The notes below the pieces were generated by a model, which did not search any database, was not told where the DNA came from, and saw only the letters and a list, made by a program, of their open reading frames with translations. A stretch of DNA of 5,687 bases from CAZFAT01 sp964517075. Lineage in GTDB: Bacteria > Acidobacteriota > Vicinamibacteria > Vicinamibacterales > SCN-69-37. The stretch spans positions 1-5,687 of the forward strand of contig CAZFAT010000303.1 in assembly GCA_964517075.1 (NCBI GenBank), in the 5' to 3' direction. Below are positions 5,517 to 5,687 of this stretch, piece after piece (positions within the stretch are counted from its first letter, which is position 1; each line of letters opens with the position of its first letter). Position numbers and translations under genes: made by a program.

Positions 5517-5687
5517 CGAACGCGCAGGCCGAACTGGTGGTCGACGCCCGTTGCGCACTCGGCGAAGGTCCGGTCTGGCACGCCGCCGAACAAGCCGTCT
5601 TCTGGACCGACATCGCGGGCGCGCGCCTGTGGCGATACGGGGCCCTGGATGGCGGGACGGAGTCCTGGCCGGTGCCGGACCGGCTGG
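5513..5687 (+). CDS. SMP-30/gluconolactonase family protein, 3'-truncated by the window
   Basis: A frame starting at GTG 5513 stays open to the right edge, giving 58 residues. It contains CALGEGPVWHAAEQAVFWTDIAGARLWRY (14-42), the recognisable first blade of SMP-30/gluconolactonase/LRE beta-propellers: the glutamate of LGEGPVW is a metal ligand in this family, and the F-W-T-D-I segment is also typical. Members hydrolyse sugar lactones to aldonic acids with a divalent metal. The GTG start overlaps the TGA of the upstream FAH gene (GTGA at 5513-5516), and GGAGG at 5504-5508 is placed to serve it, so translation is probably coupled. The remaining roughly 80 per cent of the gene lies outside the window, so activity and substrate cannot be judged. 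Confidence 0.85.
   Translation, partial: MTNAQAELVVDARCALGEGPVWHAAEQAVFWTDIAGARLWRYGALDGGTESWPVPDRL

Noticed and set aside
4503..5558. Long minus-strand open frame (351 codons) opposite the FAH gene
   Set aside because: It is Arg/His/Ala-rich with no family resemblance and lies antisense to a well-supported enzyme; high GC removes stop codons.
1..5687. A novel defence or mobile system in the window
   Set aside because: No transposase, integrase, nuclease, toxin-antitoxin pair, reverse transcriptase or CRISPR-like repeat array is visible. The ATPase at the left edge could belong to something larger, but nothing in the window ties it to its neighbours functionally.

Overview
The window is GC-rich bacterial chromosome with tightly packed genes, no tRNA or rRNA gene, no CRISPR array and no insertion sequence that I can see. 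Most third codon positions are G or C, so several long open frames lie antisense to the real genes and are shadows. The gene content (a DUF87-like ATPase with an unusual tail, an MgtC/SapB-DUF4010 membrane protein, a cluster of small stress proteins, and an FAH hydrolase coupled to an SMP-30 lactonase) would fit a soil or sediment bacterium such as an Acidobacteriota (Vicinamibacteria-like) lineage. That placement is inference from gene style, not a phylogenetic result.

Layout. The left edge (to 1070, + strand) is the 3' part of a gene for a P-loop ATPase; its frame is open through the window edge, so the true start is outside. A 69-base gap with a short GC hairpin follows. Next comes a complete MgtC/SapB-DUF4010 polytopic membrane protein (1140-2375, +). 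It converges on a minus-strand block, and the 75-base gap between them holds a long hairpin that probably ends transcription from both sides.

The minus-strand block (2451-4515) reads, in transcription order: a universal stress protein (4515 to 4009), a roughly 460-base stretch without an intact gene, an OsmC-type peroxide/thiol protein (3545 to 3084) and an Hsp20 small heat-shock protein (2894 to 2451). The stretch without an intact gene contains the remnant of a mannose-1-phosphate guanylyltransferase-like gene, a tandem 10-base repeat at the edge of the recognisable homology, and a perfect 8-bp-stem palindrome. The block looks like a stress-survival island from which a sugar-nucleotide gene has decayed.

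At 4516-4661 transcription diverges. The gap carries a 7-bp inverted repeat that could be an operator. To the right, on the + strand, are a complete fumarylacetoacetate-hydrolase-family enzyme (4662-5516) and, overlapping its stop codon by three bases, the start of an SMP-30/gluconolactonase-family gene that runs off the window. The two overlapping genes suggest a catabolic operon, possibly the non-phosphorylating oxidation of a deoxy or neutral sugar, in which lactonase and 2,4-diketo-acid hydrolase steps occur together. The substrate cannot be read from the sequence.

I did not find a clear, previously undescribed multi-gene system. The points most worth a second look are the left-edge ATPase and its probable fusion partner outside the window, the decayed guanylyltransferase with its repeats, and the palindrome in the divergent promoter region.
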